Positions 36,057 to 43,845 of a stretch of 64,000 nucleotides of DNA are shown in pieces. Each line of letters opens with the position of its first letter. The stretch's first letter is position 1. The stretch is from JAICJC01 sp963709425 (GTDB lineage: Bacteria > Actinomycetota > Thermoleophilia > Gaiellales > JAICJC01), in contig CAVPWG010000004.1 in NCBI GenBank assembly GCA_963709425.1, positions 868,001 to 932,000 on the forward strand, written 5' to 3'. The translations under genes were made by a program, and so were the position numbers. Under the pieces are notes generated by a model, which did no database searches, was not told where the DNA came from, and saw only the letters and a list, made by a program, of their open reading frames with translations.

Positions 36057-37673
36057 ATGGCCACCGAAGCCTCTGCATCCCCGGAGGTATTCGCCCGCAA
36101 AGCGACCGGGCTGCGGCGCGAGGCATCCGCCCTCGACATCTTCATCTACAACACGAACAACCAGAACGTCGGCATCGGCGTCACGTTCATGGTGCTGCTC
36201 ATCCCGGCGCTCTACGTCGGCGGGAGCATGGTGACGGCGACGATCCTGGCCGGCCTGCTCGCGCTGCCGATGGCGGGCGTCTACGCCTATTTCGCCGCGG
36301 CGATGCCGCGATCAGGCGGCGACTACATCTACATCAGCCGCACGCTGCACCCGTTCCTCGGATTCCTCTCGTCGTGGAACTGGGTGATCTGGCTCGTCAC
36401 CTATACGGGCATCCCCGCGGCCTATCTTGCGCAGTACGGCCTCTCCGGGCTCTGCCGCGAGTTGGGGTACGTCTTCGACAGCCCGACGCTCGTCGGCTAC
36501 GGCGACAATTTCAGCCGCAAGTGGTGGATCTTCGTTGCCGGATCGCTCCTGCTCACCTTCTTCGCAATCGTCTTCGCGCTGGGGACGCGGCTCTACTTCC
36601 GCATCCAGAACGTGACGTTCGTGATCGCAATGACCGGCGTCGTCGTCGGCCTCGTGATCCTCGCGATCCACAACCAGACGGACACAGGAAGCGGCTTCAA
36701 CGCCTACATCTCCGGCGTCGGCGGCGTCGACAACGCGACGGCGAGCCTGGCCAAGTACTCCCAGAACCTCCAGCAGGGCAGCTTCGACCTGAAACAGACG
36801 ATGTACGCGATGGTGTGGCCGCTCTTCATCACCCTCTACGCCATCACGTCGAGCTTCATCGGCGGCGAGGTGCGAAACGCGAAGCGCTCGCAGTTCATCG
36901 CGATGCCGGGCTCGATCGTCTACGTGACGCTGCTGATGCTGTTGCTCGTGCTCGGCTTGAACCACGCCGTCGGCACGACCTTCCTCGGGCAGCTCGGCTA
37001 CCCGCTGCCGCAGGACGTGCCGAGCGTCCTCGGGATCGGCAACCTGCCGACCTACAACGAGGTGGTCGCCACGATGGTTCGCGACCAGGGATGGCTCGTG
37101 CTCCTGCTCGGCGTGTCGTTCCTCTTCTGGACGTACGTGTGGCTTCCGATCAACTTCCTCGCGGCGACGCGGGCCATCCTGGCGTGGGCGTTCGACGGGC
37201 TGTTCCCGCGCAAGTTGTCCGAGGTGCACGAGCGGTACCACACGCCGATCTACGCGATCGCGTTCGTGTGGGTGCTCTCGGAGATCTGCCTCTACCTGTA
37301 CGTCGCTCAGATCTTCAACACCCTGAATGGCATCTTCGCGTGGATCCTGTCATTCGTTCTGTGCTCGATCGCCGCGACCGTGTTCCCGTACCGGCGGCGC
37401 GACCTGTGGCAGGCGTCCCCATGGAACGGGTCGACGCTCGGGATCCCGAACATCACCCTCCTGGGCGGCCTCGCGACGGCGTGCCTCGTGTTCAGCGAAT
37501 ACTGGTTCTGGTACGACCCGGTCCAGGGCTTCGACCTCTGGGGGACGACCCTGCGATGGGTCATGGCCCTGATCATCCCGTCGGCCGCGGTCGTCTACGG
37601 GATCGCATGGTTCACGAGCAAGCGGCGCGGAGTCGCGGTGGACAGGGTGTTCGCCGAGATCCCGCCGGAATGA
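36057..37673 (+). CDS. APC-superfamily amino acid/amine permease
   Basis: A 538-residue transporter with about 12-14 TM helices. MPRSGGDYIYISRTLHPFLGF (about 84) is the APC substrate-site helix region, and the N-terminal unwound helix lies around TNNQNVGIG. A strong AAGGAGGA ribosome site sits 6 bases before the ATG. Flanked by two ureohydrolases, it probably imports their guanidino or polyamine substrate. No binding protein is present. Confidence 0.88.
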   Translation: MATEASASPEVFARKATGLRREASALDIFIYNTNNQNVGIGVTFMVLLIPALYVGGSMVTATILAGLLALPMAGVYAYFAAAMPRSGGDYIYISRTLHPFLGFLSSWNWVIWLVTYTGIPAAYLAQYGLSGLCRELGYVFDSPTLVGYGDNFSRKWWIFVAGSLLLTFFAIVFALGTRLYFRIQNVTFVIAMTGVVVGLVILAIHNQTDTGSGFNAYISGVGGVDNATASLAKYSQNLQQGSFDLKQTMYAMVWPLFITLYAITSSFIGGEVRNAKRSQFIAMPGSIVYVTLLMLLLVLGLNHAVGTTFLGQLGYPLPQDVPSVLGIGNLPTYNEVVATMVRDQGWLVLLLGVSFLFWTYVWLPINFLAATRAILAWAFDGLFPRKLSEVHERYHTPIYAIAFVWVLSEICLYLYVAQIFNTLNGIFAWILSFVLCSIAATVFPYRRRDLWQASPWNGSTLGIPNITLLGGLATACLVFSEYWFWYDPVQGFDLWGTTLRWVMALIIPSAAVVYGIAWFTSKRRGVAVDRVFAEIPPE

Positions 37674-37686
37674 GGAAGGGGACGTG

Positions 37687-38664
37687 ATGAGCTCCGTGGC
37701 TTCGCAGCAGACCCGCCAGGGTTGGCACTCCGTTCTCGTGGGCGGGATCGCCACGTTCATGGGCGCCCCCCAGGTTGAGGCCGACGCCGGTGCCCTGCGG
37801 GCGGCGGGCGTCAAGGCAGCCTTTCTGGGCATGCCGTTCGACTCGACCACGATCGCCCGTCCGGGGGCCCAGCTCGGCCCCCGGGCGGTGCGGGACTGGT
37901 CGAGCCACATGCTCTCCTACCACGGCGAGTACGACCTCGACATCTTCGAGGCGCTCGGCGTTGCCGACATGGGCGACGTGGCCGTCGTCCCGGCCAACGC
38001 TCCCAAGACCGTCGACCTCGTCGCCGACGCGATGGGCGAGGCGATCAAGGCCGGGGCGATCCCCGTCCTGTGCGGGGGTGAGCACATCACCACGATCGGC
38101 GGCTCGATGGCCGTCGACCGGCACGCACCGGAGGGGACGTACGGGCTGATCCTGGTCGACACGCACCTCGACACGGCGCCCGACGTCGGCGGCGAGCGGA
38201 TCAACCACTGCTGCCCGATCACGCGGGCGATGGAGCTCGCGGCGTTCGACCCGGCCAAGTGCGTCATCATCGGCCCGCACGGGGCGATGAACCCCAAGAG
38301 CGAGTACGCCTACGTGCGCGAGGCGGGCGTGACGGTTTTCCACGTCTCCGACGTCGACCGCCGCGGCGCGCGGGCGATCGCCGAGGAGGCGGTCCAGATC
38401 GCATCCGAGGGTACCGATGGCGTCTACTTCAGCTTCGATGTCGACAGCCTCGACAGCTCGGTCTGCGCCGGCACGTGCGTCCCGACGATGGGCGGCCTGA
38501 CGGCGCGGGAGGCGCTCACGATGGTCTCGGTCATCGGCCGCTCGAACATCGTCGCGATGGACGTCTGCGAGATCGCCCCGGCGTACGACAACGGCGAGTC
38601 CGCGATGGCCGCATGCCAGGTGATCGCCGACACGCTGGCCGCCTACGCCGACGCGCACCGGTAG
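37687..38664 (+). CDS. Divergent agmatinase-like ureohydrolase
   Basis: A 325-residue ureohydrolase (an ATG one codon earlier, at 37684, is equally possible). Metal ligands are retained, but their surroundings differ from agmatinase: GGEHITT instead of GGDH, VDTHLDT instead of DAHxD, and SFDVDSLDSSVCAGTCVPTMGG-like text where agmatinases have DP-x-PGTGTP. The Cys-rich loop and lost PGTGTP point to another substrate. The ATG follows the permease stop after 13 bases (GGGGACG upstream), so it ends the operon that starts at 31918. Guanidino-acid or free guanidine hydrolysis is possible but unproven. Confidence 0.82.
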   Translation: MSSVASQQTRQGWHSVLVGGIATFMGAPQVEADAGALRAAGVKAAFLGMPFDSTTIARPGAQLGPRAVRDWSSHMLSYHGEYDLDIFEALGVADMGDVAVVPANAPKTVDLVADAMGEAIKAGAIPVLCGGEHITTIGGSMAVDRHAPEGTYGLILVDTHLDTAPDVGGERINHCCPITRAMELAAFDPAKCVIIGPHGAMNPKSEYAYVREAGVTVFHVSDVDRRGARAIAEEAVQIASEGTDGVYFSFDVDSLDSSVCAGTCVPTMGGLTAREALTMVSVIGRSNIVAMDVCEIAPAYDNGESAMAACQVIADTLAAYADAHR

Positions 38665-38815
38665 CGCGTCCGTGCGTGGGCTGGTGGCGCCCCGTGTCGG
38701 TGAAGCGGCGCGAGCTCAGATGCGAGCACGAGCTGCGCGTTGGCCTGCTGGCCTCGCCGCTCGGATGGCAGCACGGAGCAACGGCGGCCGCGCTCTCGTA
38801 TCCTAGGATCCGGCG

Positions 38816-39484
38816 ATGGCCGGCAGAGACGCAGCCTGTAGCTGTGGGCAGCTTCGCGTGAGGGCGGAGGGTGACCCGTTCGTGGTTTCGATCTGCCACT
38901 GCCTTTCGTGCCAGCGGCGGACGGGCAGCGCGTTTGGCATGCAGGCGGGGTTTCGGGCCGACCAAGTACACGTAACCGGCCGCTCCGTCGACTACGCCCG
39001 GACGTCGGACGAGCGTGACCGCAAGGTCCACGTCTTCCATTTCTGCCCGGAGTGCGGCGGAACGGTCTTCTGCACGGAGCCTGACGAGGACGACCTGGTG
39101 GTGGTCATGGTCGGCACGTTCGCGGATTCGGAGTTCCCACCGCCGACCGAGTCGGGCTACGGGGCGCGGCGGCACCAGTGGTTCGATCTGCCCGCGGGCA
39201 TTGCCAGCGACGAGGTGTGGGCTCCGCTTCAGCCGCTCTACGAGGCGGGCGAGTACGCGGAGGTGGCGGACCGCGGCCGAGAGCTTGTCGCAGAGCATCC
39301 CGAGCATCCCACCCTGCTCTACAACCTCGCCTGCTGCGAGAGCCTGGCCGGGCGGCCGGGCGATGCCGTCGAGCATCTCCGAGCCGCGATCGAGCTCAAC
39401 GAGGAGTTTCGGCCAATGGCCGCCGAGGACTCCGACTTCGACCCGATTCGCGACCAGCCCGCCTTTGGCGATCTGGTGGGCTAA
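38816..39484 (+). CDS. GFA-domain zinc protein fused to a TPR tail
   Basis: A 222-residue protein. The first 135 residues are a GFA (glutathione-dependent formaldehyde-activating enzyme-like) domain: CSCG, CHCLSC and CPECGG provide the two zinc sites. The rest (about 145-222) is a TPR-like helical tail (EHPTLLYNLACCESLAGRPG, DPIRDQPAFGDL), which I associate with cupin-TPR proteins of related actinobacteria. The fusion is uncommon. It is followed by AGGAGG and the start of a truncated cupin-like gene. Function of the GFA domain here is not known. Confidence 0.78.
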   Translation: MAGRDAACSCGQLRVRAEGDPFVVSICHCLSCQRRTGSAFGMQAGFRADQVHVTGRSVDYARTSDERDRKVHVFHFCPECGGTVFCTEPDEDDLVVVMVGTFADSEFPPPTESGYGARRHQWFDLPAGIASDEVWAPLQPLYEAGEYAEVADRGRELVAEHPEHPTLLYNLACCESLAGRPGDAVEHLRAAIELNEEFRPMAAEDSDFDPIRDQPAFGDLVG

Positions 39485-39507
39485 CCCGGCGCGACCAGGA
39501 GGACGTC

Positions 39508-39651
39508 ATGAGCGATTACGCCGGGGCACGAATTGACGAGATCACCGAGGTCAGCGACGGCCGCTGCCCGATTCCGGCGCCTTCGGAAGCACATGTCCGA
39601 CCACCGGGAGTGGTCGCCTCCACGTCGCGAGTGAAGAACGCGTCTCGGTAA
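39508..39651 (+). pseudogene. Truncated gene start, cupin-protein-like
   Basis: An excellent AGGAGG site precedes an ATG at 39508. The first 20 codons (MSDYAGARIDEITEVSDGR) look like the N-terminus of a cupin-type protein, but the frame then loses all similarity and stops at 39651. Most of the gene has been lost, probably in the same deletion that left the fragment on the other strand at 39586-39745. Confidence 0.5.
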
Positions 39652-39745
39652 CGGCGGCACAGCTCGAGCAGCGACTCGAAATCAGACGCGGCCGCGGGAC
39701 GTCCATCGGCCGACCACTCGCCCCCGGCCGCCGCAGGGCCTTAGG
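39586..39745 (-). pseudogene. Gene fragment, family unknown
   Basis: On the minus strand one frame reads GEWSADGRPAAASDFESLLE, then LCRRYRDAFFTRDVEATTPG, which has the composition and helical pattern of real protein but neither a start nor a supported stop. It abuts the truncated gene start at 39508, suggesting both are deletion remnants. The frame continues up to the REP-like repeat region. Confidence 0.35.
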
Positions 39746-39767
39746 GGATTTCTAAGGTCCTGCTAGT

Positions 39768-39791
39768 GCGGGCCCGACCCCCTATTGCAAC
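39768..39791. repeat. REP-like palindrome, copy 3 (degenerate)
   Basis: Contains GGGCCCGACCCCC followed by TATTGCAAC; relative to the other copies the central TCA is changed and one side lost pairing. It overlaps the last codons and stop of the DUF1989 gene (stop 39782-39784). Confidence 0.55.
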
Positions 39792-40372
39792 TCGAGGTCG
39801 ATCGGGCCCGGGCTGCCGGCGTTGATGCCGACCAGATCCTGCGGGCAGGCCGAGACGGCGAAGACAATGTCGCGCTCCGCGCGCAGCGTGACCGAATCGC
39901 CGGGCTTCGTCGGCGCCGGCTCCCACCCGATCTCCCAGTCGTCGAGCACCGGGATGTTCATGAACACGTTGATGGGCTGGGGGATCTCGATCCCCTCGTA
40001 GCCGAGCGCGGCCATCGCCGTCTGGAGGTTCTCCTGGCAGGAGGCATGCCAGCCCTCGACGCCGAGGCCGGCATACCGGCTCGGGTCGCAGGCGGCGCAG
40101 AGCATGTCGTGGATGCCCGGCGACGTGTCGGCCTCGAGGGTCAGGATGGGACGACGCCGGTTCGTCACGAACTGCTGGCCGACGCGCGGGAAGAGGCGGT
40201 TGACGTAGACGCGCGTGTGCTCAGCCGAGTGGTACTCGGAGAGATCGTCGGCGCAGAATGCGAAGACGTCGGCCACCTGGCCGCCCTCGGGGTCGATGAC
40301 CCGGATGCGGTCGCCGGCGGACATGCGCAGGGCGTGGCCCTCGCGGGCGGGGATGCGGATGGTCTCAGGCAT
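39782..40372 (-). CDS. DUF1989 (urea-carboxylase-associated) protein
   Basis: A 196-residue DUF1989 protein. Landmarks are GGQVADVFAFCADD, DTSPGIHDMLCAACDPSRYAGLGV and SCQENLQTAM. Members of this family include urea-amidolyase-associated proteins, some of which act as carboxyguanidine deiminase subunits in guanidine assimilation. A single copy without urea carboxylase or allophanate hydrolase nearby leaves its exact reaction open. Location next to two ureohydrolases supports a nitrogen-compound role. Its 3' end lies in a REP-like repeat. The upstream region is divergent from the VOC gene. Confidence 0.85.
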   Translation of the reverse strand: MPETIRIPAREGHALRMSAGDRIRVIDPEGGQVADVFAFCADDLSEYHSAEHTRVYVNRLFPRVGQQFVTNRRRPILTLEADTSPGIHDMLCAACDPSRYAGLGVEGWHASCQENLQTAMAALGYEGIEIPQPINVFMNIPVLDDWEIGWEPAPTKPGDSVTLRAERDIVFAVSACPQDLVGINAGSPGPIDLELQ

Positions 40373-40418
40373 GCGGCCAGTCTATTTCCCGGGCCTGGGC
40401 GGCCGGTACAATGCGGCC

Positions 40419-40838
40419 GTGGAGCAGCGGGTCAGCCTCGTCACGCTGGGCGTCTCCGATCTCCCGCGCGCCCGTGCGTTCTACGAGGGGCTCGGGTGGA
40501 CAACGGGCGCCGCGCCGGCCGACGACGTTGTGTTCTTCCAGGCGGGCGGCACGATCCTCGCGCTCTGGGGGCGCGCGCAGCTGGCCGAGGACTCGGCCAT
40601 GGCCGACGGCGGCGGCTGGGGCGGCGTCACGCTCGCCCACAACGTCCGCTCGCCGGCCGAGGTGGACGCCGTTCTCGAGGAGGCCCGTGCCGCGGGCGGG
40701 ACCGTGCTCCGGGAGGGAGCAGAGACCTTCTGGGGCGGCTATTCCGGCGTCTTCGCCGATCCCGACGGCCATCCGTGGGAGGTCGCCCACAACCCGCACT
40801 GGACGCTCCGCGAGGACGGCTCGGTTCAGCTGAGCTAA
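40419..40838 (+). CDS. VOC-family (glyoxalase fold) protein
   Basis: A 139-residue double beta-alpha-beta-beta-beta protein from the GTG at 40419. VSLVTLGVSDLPRARAFYEGLGW opens the first unit; AHNVRSPAEVDAVLEEARAAGG and YSGVFADPDGHPWEVAHNPHW close the second. The longer upstream reading has no homology and overlaps the divergent DUF1989 gene. The family covers isomerases, dioxygenases and resistance proteins; no substrate can be assigned. Confidence 0.82.
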   Translation: MEQRVSLVTLGVSDLPRARAFYEGLGWTTGAAPADDVVFFQAGGTILALWGRAQLAEDSAMADGGGWGGVTLAHNVRSPAEVDAVLEEARAAGGTVLREGAETFWGGYSGVFADPDGHPWEVAHNPHWTLREDGSVQLS

Positions 40839-40939
40839 TGCCGCGGCGGGCGCGGCGCGATCAGGCGCAGCAGGAAGCGAAGCCAGCCGCGAAGGCCCTT
40901 CGGCGACTCGCCCCACGGTGTGATGCCGCTCGGCCCCAT
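40835..40939 (-). CDS. Candidate 34-residue small protein
   Basis: A minus-strand frame reads MGPSGITPWGESPKGLRGWL and ends with a basic, hydrophobic helix-like tail; its stop overlaps the VOC stop. Composition with three Trp/Pro-rich turns and a positively charged amphipathic segment looks unlike random antisense, but the ribosome site is weak. Treat as a candidate only. Confidence 0.3.
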   Translation of the reverse strand: MGPSGITPWGESPKGLRGWLRFLLRLIAPRPPRH

Positions 40940-40957
40940 CGCCGCAAGCCTACAGAT

Positions 40958-40986
40958 GCAACATTGGGGTCTGACGCCAATAGTGC
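40958..40986. repeat. REP-like palindrome, copy 4
   Basis: GCAACATTGGGGTCTGAC followed by GCCAATAGTGC; arms ATTGG(G)GTC and GAC(G)CCAAT pair with one mismatch. Located 120 bases past the VOC stop. Confidence 0.7.
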
Positions 40987-41107
40987 CTGGCGCCCTCCGA
41001 GATCACTTTGCTAGGTGCGCTCGAGGAGCCGCTTCAGCGCGCGGAGATCGGCGAGGACGCTGATGTGTGTCGACTCCGCGACTGTCCGTCGTCTCCCAGC
41101 CCGGAAA

Positions 41108-41282
41108 AGGATTCGCCGTCCCGGCTGGCCTTTCGTCCCCCGGGCGAAAGAGCGTTCGAGTCACCTCTACCCGCTCCTCCGCCCGGCTTCGACCTACTCG
41201 GCTGCCCTGGACGGCGCAGTGGTCAAGCTACGGCACGCGTCCACGGTCCGCAACCAGGTTTTTCGCGCACGTTGCGACCTTC
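41108..41282 (+). ncRNA. Duplicated structured element, copy A
   Basis: Shares about 80-85% identity with 51694-51867. CGCCGTCC (41114-41121) pairs with GGACGGCG (41209-41216), enclosing a hairpin CTTTCG/CGAAAG (41130-41135 and 41145-41150). A second hairpin CGCAAC/GTTGCG (41249-41254 and 41271-41276) lies just after. The two ends are best conserved and the middle varies, as in structured RNAs. It is 31 bases before the M55 peptidase gene. Strand and function are inferred; it could also be a mobile repeat. Confidence 0.45.
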
Positions 41283-41313
41283 CGAACCACGCGGCCGGTA
41301 GAGTGGCCGCCTC

Positions 41314-42141
41314 ATGCGGGTCTTCATCGTGAGCGACATGGAGGGCGTCGCCGGCATCTCGAACTGGCAGCAGGTGGACGGCGGCGAGTCCCTCTACGAG
41401 GAGGGGCGCAAGCTCTACACGGAGGAGATCAACGCCGCGGTACGCGGCGCACGAGCCGGAGGCGCGACCGAGATCGTCGTCATGGACTGCCACGGGGCCG
41501 GGAGGGGCTGGTCGTTCAACTCGCTCATCCCCGAGGATCTCGACGAGGGGTGCGAGTTCGTCGTGCAGAAGCAATGGACCGAGTACACGGGCGTCCTCGA
41601 GGACGGCTGCGACGCAGCCCTCTTCATCGGGATGCACGCGATGGCCGGCACGAGCGACGGCTTCATGAGCCACACGGTCTCCGGGACGCACTGGCGCACC
41701 GTCCGGTTCAACGGCACCGAGGTCGGCGAGACCGGGATCAACGCGGCGCTGTGCGGGACGTGGGGCTGCCCGGTGCTCCTCGTCACCGGCGACCAGGCGG
41801 CCTGCCGCGAAGGGCGCGAACTGCTCGGCTCGGGCCTCACGACCGTGCAGGTGAAGACGGCGCTCGGCCGCTTCAGCGGTCGCCACATGGTGCCGGCGGT
41901 CGCGCGCCGCATGATCGAGGACGGCGCCCGGGCGGCGCTCGCCGACCTGAAGGCGGTCGCGTCGTACGACCCCGGGAAGCCGTGCGAGGTGCTTGTTGAG
42001 CTGGCAACGCCCGACCACGCCGAGCAGTTCCGCCACCATCCGGTCGTCGAGGTCGTCGACGGCCGCACGATCGTGTCGCGCGCCGACGACTGGTGGACGG
42101 CCTGGCGGCAGTTCTACTTCAGCTTCCAGTGGCCCGAGTAG
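41314..42141 (+). CDS. M55-family D-aminopeptidase (DppA-like)
   Basis: A 275-residue zinc peptidase. The metal ligands of the M55 fold are present: SDMEG (Asp8, Glu10), MDCHG (His about 60), GMHAM (His about 106), and NGTEVGETGINA supplies the further Glu. Family members remove N-terminal D-amino acids from peptides and often sit in peptide or amide-nitrogen operons. No signal peptide. It overlaps the following deacetylase gene by 13 bases and follows a structured element that could regulate it. Confidence 0.87.
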   Translation: MRVFIVSDMEGVAGISNWQQVDGGESLYEEGRKLYTEEINAAVRGARAGGATEIVVMDCHGAGRGWSFNSLIPEDLDEGCEFVVQKQWTEYTGVLEDGCDAALFIGMHAMAGTSDGFMSHTVSGTHWRTVRFNGTEVGETGINAALCGTWGCPVLLVTGDQAACREGRELLGSGLTTVQVKTALGRFSGRHMVPAVARRMIEDGARAALADLKAVASYDPGKPCEVLVELATPDHAEQFRHHPVVEVVDGRTIVSRADDWWTAWRQFYFSFQWPE

Positions 42142-42746
42142 CGCTCACGTTCGACGACGGCCCATCCCCGCACACCGAGGTGATCGCCGATCTGATCGCC
42201 GAGCACGGAGGGGCCGGGACGTTCTTCGTGCTCGGGGACAAGATCTCCGGCGAGGAGCCGCTCCTGCGACGGATGGTCGCCGCCGGCCACGAGCTCGGGA
42301 ACCACACCTACTCGCACCCGCACTGCGGCCGCCTCGAAGAGAGCGCGCTGCGTGACGAGCTCGCCCGCGCGCAGCAGATCATCACCGACGCCTCCGGAAT
42401 CGCCCCGCGGCTCGTCCGGCCGCCGTACGGCGAGGACGCCGAGCGGGTCGGCGCGGTCGGCGCCGAAATGGGTCTCGTGTGCGTCCTGTGGGACGTCGAC
42501 CCGATCGACTGGCGCGAGCGGAAGGTCGAGCGGCTCGTACGGCGCGTGCTCGACGGCGTCCACGACGGCGCGATCGTCGACTTCCACGACGGCTGGCCCT
42601 CGCAGCACACCGGAATCCGCGACCGCACGCCCACGGTCGACGCCCTGCGCGAGATCCTGCCCGAGCTGGTCCGCCGCGGCTACGAGGCGGTGACGGTGTC
42701 GGCGATATCTGAGCACCCGGCGACCCAGACGTCGTCCAGCTCCTGA
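42129..42746 (+). CDS. Polysaccharide deacetylase (NodB domain)
   Basis: A 205-residue NodB-fold metal-dependent deacetylase. ALTFDDGPSPHT gives the catalytic Asp and metal Asp, GHELGNHTYSHPHC the two metal His, RPPYGED the active-site face and IVDFHDGW the final His. It has no signal peptide or TM segment, so it acts inside the cell. It starts at a GTG within the M55 gene and its tail overlaps the convergent deacetylase by 67 bases. Confidence 0.85.
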   Translation: MARVALTFDDGPSPHTEVIADLIAEHGGAGTFFVLGDKISGEEPLLRRMVAAGHELGNHTYSHPHCGRLEESALRDELARAQQIITDASGIAPRLVRPPYGEDAERVGAVGAEMGLVCVLWDVDPIDWRERKVERLVRRVLDGVHDGAIVDFHDGWPSQHTGIRDRTPTVDALREILPELVRRGYEAVTVSAISEHPATQTSSSS

Positions 42747-43468
42747 ACCATCCCCATGAAGCGGTCGAGGAACCGCAGACGGGATGGGCGGCCGATCACC
42801 TGCGGGTGCATCGTGAGCACGCACAGGCCGCCAAGGTCGCGGATGCCGAGCAGCTCCTCCTCCCAGATCTCGCGCACCTCTGACGGCGTGGAGATCTTCT
42901 TCACCCACTCGTCGGGCGAGAACCAGAAGTGGGCGGCGTCGTCGAGGAGCCACTGCACGGGGAGCTCGACGACTCCGTTCGGGTGCCGGTACGGATGCAG
43001 GCGATCCATCAGGTTCGTGGAGTAGCCGATTCCGTGCGCGGCGAGCAGCTCGAGCGTGTTGACCGAGAACTCCCATGCCGGCGACCGGTAGCCGCGGACG
43101 GCCGTCCCGAACCCCTCGAGGATCGCCTTGGTCTTCACCAGCTCGTCCTCCTCCTCGGCGCGCGAGAGGGCGGTCGGCGACCGGTGGGTGTAGCCGTGGG
43201 CGCCGACCTCGTGCCCGGCCGCGACGATGTCGCGCACCCGCTCCGGGTGCATCTCGGCGACGCGCCCGGGGACGAAGAAGGTCGCCGGAACCCCGCGCCG
43301 GTCGAGCAGGCGCAGGAGCTCCGGCACGCCGACGTTGGCGCCGTACGCGCCCATCGAGAGCAGGCCCGGCTTGGAAGCGGCATCCGGGTCACCCGCCAGC
43401 CACACCTCCTCCGCATCGAAGTCGAACGTGAAGGCGACGGCGCAGCGGGCGCCCGAAGGCCAGATCAC
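42680..43468 (-). CDS. Polysaccharide-deacetylase-family hydrolase (PuuE-like)
   Basis: A 262-residue NodB-fold hydrolase from the GTG at 43468. FTFDFDAEE replaces TFDDG, GHEVGAHGYTHRSP carries the metal His pair, and SPAWEFS and MHPQVIGRPSR follow; it is close in layout to the gene at 31918 and belongs to the allantoinase-like side of the family. Its start overlaps the upstream small-protein gene by 4 bases, so it is the last gene of the minus-strand operon beginning at 47776. The 67-base convergent overlap with the plus-strand deacetylase is unusual. Confidence 0.8.
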   Translation of the reverse strand: MIWPSGARCAVAFTFDFDAEEVWLAGDPDAASKPGLLSMGAYGANVGVPELLRLLDRRGVPATFFVPGRVAEMHPERVRDIVAAGHEVGAHGYTHRSPTALSRAEEEDELVKTKAILEGFGTAVRGYRSPAWEFSVNTLELLAAHGIGYSTNLMDRLHPYRHPNGVVELPVQWLLDDAAHFWFSPDEWVKKISTPSEVREIWEEELLGIRDLGGLCVLTMHPQVIGRPSRLRFLDRFMGMVQELDDVWVAGCSDIADTVTAS

Positions 43469-43830
43469 TGCGGGACGGCGACCGCGAGACGGTCGATCGT
43501 CAACTTCTCGACCTGCCACGGGTACGGCTCGATCTCACCCGTGTTCTCCTTCACGGCGGCGACTGTCCATCCGGTGCCGTCGCCGAAGTTGAACTGGTCG
43601 TTCGGATCGACGATCGTTGCATCGGCCGTCCAACTCGTGTCGACGCCGGGACGAAAGCTCCGCCTGGATCGGCCGGCCGCATACACGATGCGACCCTGTG
43701 CCTTCACCTGGGCGATCACGACGATGACTGTCGCGCTCACGTCATCCGATTCCCACTCGATCTCCCCGGAGGCCGTCACCTTGCGGTGATCCGCGGGATC
43801 CATCTCGACCTTGTCGATCTTCGAATTCAT
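43465..43830 (-). CDS. Tandem small protein C, unknown family
   Basis: A 121-residue soluble protein, third of three adjacent paralogues. Shared with the two upstream copies: MNS(K/R)I at the start, VSATVIVVIAQVK, GRIVYAAGRS, W-x-ADATIVDP and a late YPW-x-V. Predicted mostly beta. GGAAAGGGAG precedes the ATG. It overlaps the deacetylase gene by four bases, so the proteins are co-produced. I do not recognise the family. Confidence 0.7.
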   Translation of the reverse strand: MNSKIDKVEMDPADHRKVTASGEIEWESDDVSATVIVVIAQVKAQGRIVYAAGRSRRSFRPGVDTSWTADATIVDPNDQFNFGDGTGWTVAAVKENTGEIEPYPWQVEKLTIDRLAVAVPQ

Positions 43831-43845
43831 GCGCTCTCCCTTTCC

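Larger units (their letters stand above)
40940..41313. other. Non-coding gap between VOC and M55 genes
   Basis: No gene seen. It holds REP-like copy 4 (40958-40986) and the first copy of the 175-base structured element (41108-41282). Confidence 0.6.

Noticed and set aside
41108..41282. Assignment of the duplicated element to c-di-GMP, ydaO, cobalamin or glycine riboswitches
   Set aside because: Core motifs of these families were compared from memory on both strands and did not fit.
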